Positions 6,111 through 7,149 of a stretch of DNA of 7,149 nucleotides are shown here, piece after piece. Made by a program: the position numbers and the translations under genes. The stretch lies in NCBI GenBank assembly GCA_002429115.1, contig DIYS01000242.1, positions 1 to 7,149 of the forward strand, read 5' to 3'. The notes beneath the pieces were generated by a model. The model saw only the letters and a list, made by a program, of their open reading frames with translations, had not been told where the DNA came from and searched no databases. Position 1 is the first letter of the stretch; each line of letters starts with the position of its first letter. The stretch comes from Saccharicrinis sp. UBA6048 (GTDB lineage Bacteria > Bacteroidota > Bacteroidia > Bacteroidales > Marinilabiliaceae).

Positions 6111-7149
6111 ATGATATCAGTTGACGGATTAACTGTAGAGTTTGGTGCTACAACTTTATTTAAGAACATTTCTTTTGTAATAAATGAGAAGGATCGTATT
6201 GCTTTAATGGGGAAGAATGGTGCGGGTAAATCAACACTTCTGAAGATATTGGCCGGTGCCAGAGAAGCAAATAAAGGGCATGTATCGGTTCCGAAGGATA
6301 AAGTGGTGGCCTATTTGCCTCAGCATCTAATGACCGAGGATAACCGCACCGTGTTTGAAGAAGCATCGCAGGCTTTTGCCCATATCTTTGAAATGGAAAA
6401 AGAAATAGCCTCTATAAATAAGGAACTGGAAACAAGAACTGATTACGAGTCAGAAAGTTATTATGCACTCATCGAGCAGGTTTCAACATTAAGCGAAAAG
6501 TTTTACTCCATAGAAGAAACAAACTTTGATGCCGAGGTGGAGAAAGTTCTTCAAGGCTTAGGTTTTATGCGTGAGGATTTTTCCAGACCAACCAGTGAGT
6601 TTAGTGGCGGTTGGCGAATGCGCATAGAATTAGCCAAAATTTTACTTAAAAAACCAGATTTAATATTATTGGATGAGCCAACTAACCATTTGGATATAGA
6701 ATCGATTCAATGGCTGGAGGAGTTCTTAACAGATTGCGGTAAAGCGGTGATCGTCATATCACACGACCGCGCATTTGTTGATAATATAACCACACGCACC
6801 ATTGAAGTAACAATGGGTCGCATTTACGATTATAAGGTCAATTACTCACAATATTTGGTATTACGACAGGAGAGACGTGAGCAACAATTAAAAGCCTACG
6901 AAGAGCAACAAAAAATGATTGCTGAAAATGAAGCATTCATCGAGCGATTCAAGGGAACATACTCTAAAACATTACAGGTGCAGAGCCGTGTAAAAATGCT
7001 TGAAAAGCTCGAACGGGTAGAGGTTGACGAAGAAGACCGCTCGTCTTTACGCTTAAAATTTCCGCCAGCACCACGCTCAGGAAATTATCCGGTAACAGCC
7101 AGCGAAGTGACAAAGTCTTATGATGATTTACTGGTCTTCGCAGATGCAT
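6111..7149 (+). CDS. ABC-F family ATPase (YheS/YdiF-like), 3' end beyond the window
   Basis: Soluble twin-ATPase of the ABC-F family, whose studied members act on ribosomes rather than as transporters. The window holds 346 complete codons plus one base, roughly the first half of a protein usually about 540-650 residues long. ATPase domain 1 is complete: Walker A GKNGAGKST (34-42), Q-loop YLPQ (68-71), an arm-like insertion about 90-140, signature FSGGW (164-168, with Phe for the usual Leu), Walker B and D-loop LILLDEPTNHLD (184-195, catalytic Glu189) and H-switch SHD (217-219). The basic, coiled-coil interdomain linker that contacts P-site tRNA follows from about 242 to 315, with FIERFKG (276-282) and QVQSRVKMLEKLER (289-302). 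ATPase domain 2 begins near 327. No membrane segments. The linker reads like the housekeeping YheS/YdiF group, not a known resistance type. ATG 6111 is chosen because MISVDGLTVEFG is the canonical opening strand; no longer in-frame start is seen. It is divergent from ligA with its own promoter. Confidence 0.95.
   Translation, partial: MISVDGLTVEFGATTLFKNISFVINEKDRIALMGKNGAGKSTLLKILAGAREANKGHVSVPKDKVVAYLPQHLMTEDNRTVFEEASQAFAHIFEMEKEIASINKELETRTDYESESYYALIEQVSTLSEKFYSIEETNFDAEVEKVLQGLGFMREDFSRPTSEFSGGWRMRIELAKILLKKPDLILLDEPTNHLDIESIQWLEEFLTDCGKAVIVISHDRAFVDNITTRTIEVTMGRIYDYKVNYSQYLVLRQERREQQLKAYEEQQKMIAENEAFIERFKGTYSKTLQVQSRVKMLEKLERVEVDEEDRSSLRLKFPPAPRSGNYPVTASEVTKSYDDLLVFADA

Noticed and set aside
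6160..6366. 68-residue minus-strand frame opposite the ABC-F gene
   Set aside because: Antisense to the Walker A and Q-loop region; composition is unlike a folded protein. The minus-strand frame at 6964-7149 is rejected for the same reason.
6111..7149. ABC-F gene as an antibiotic-resistance determinant
   Set aside because: The linker motifs (FIERF and QVQSRVKMLEKLER) look like the housekeeping YheS/YdiF group, and the second half is missing, so there is no support for a resistance call.
1..7149. CRISPR array, tRNA/rRNA gene, insertion sequence or phage gene
   Set aside because: No regularly spaced repeats, no tRNA-like cloverleaf, no transposase or integrase motif in any frame; the only repeat structures are the inverted element at 1617-1744 and the short GTTAATTA copies.

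Overview
The window looks like ordinary chromosomal DNA of a Bacteroidota bacterium. It is AT-rich. Start codons follow A/T-rich leaders with no clear Shine-Dalgarno sequence. The divergent intergenic region carries two matches, one per strand, to the Bacteroidota -7 promoter consensus TAnnTTTG. The order ligA, DUF6913-type gene, dapA is, from memory, typical of the phylum. A marine or anaerobic lineage such as Marinilabiliales is my guess; the order cannot be fixed from this sequence alone.

Layout. Positions 1-185 hold no supportable gene, apart from a possible 11-codon plus-strand tail at the left edge and a weak minus-strand terminator at the end of the first gene. Five genes then run leftward on the minus strand, in transcription order: ligA (NAD+-dependent DNA ligase, 5909-3909), a DUF6913-type gene of unknown function (3868-3320), dapA (4-hydroxy-tetrahydrodipicolinate synthase, 3311-2427), an LpoB-like lipoprotein (2346-1756) and a COG3014-type TPR lipoprotein (1568-186). 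Divergent from ligA, a plus-strand ABC-F ATPase starts at 6111 and runs off the right edge after 346 codons.

How the genes fit together. ligA, the DUF6913-type gene and dapA are separated by only 40 and 8 bases and look like one operon starting at a promoter near 5939-5946. It joins DNA nick sealing, an unknown protein and the first committed step of lysine/diaminopimelate synthesis. The two lipoproteins downstream look like a functional pair at the inner face of the outer membrane. One resembles the peptidoglycan synthase activator LpoB, so a cell-wall theme (diaminopimelate supply, peptidoglycan synthesis) may link dapA to them, but this is inference. A nested inverted-repeat element of about 120 bp separates the two lipoprotein genes.

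I found no phage, CRISPR, insertion sequence or defence system. The least explained items are the inverted-repeat element at 1617-1744, the lipoprotein pair, the uncharacterised gene between ligA and dapA, and substitutions at the lysine-sensing positions of DapA. I see no convincing case for a wholly new system here.
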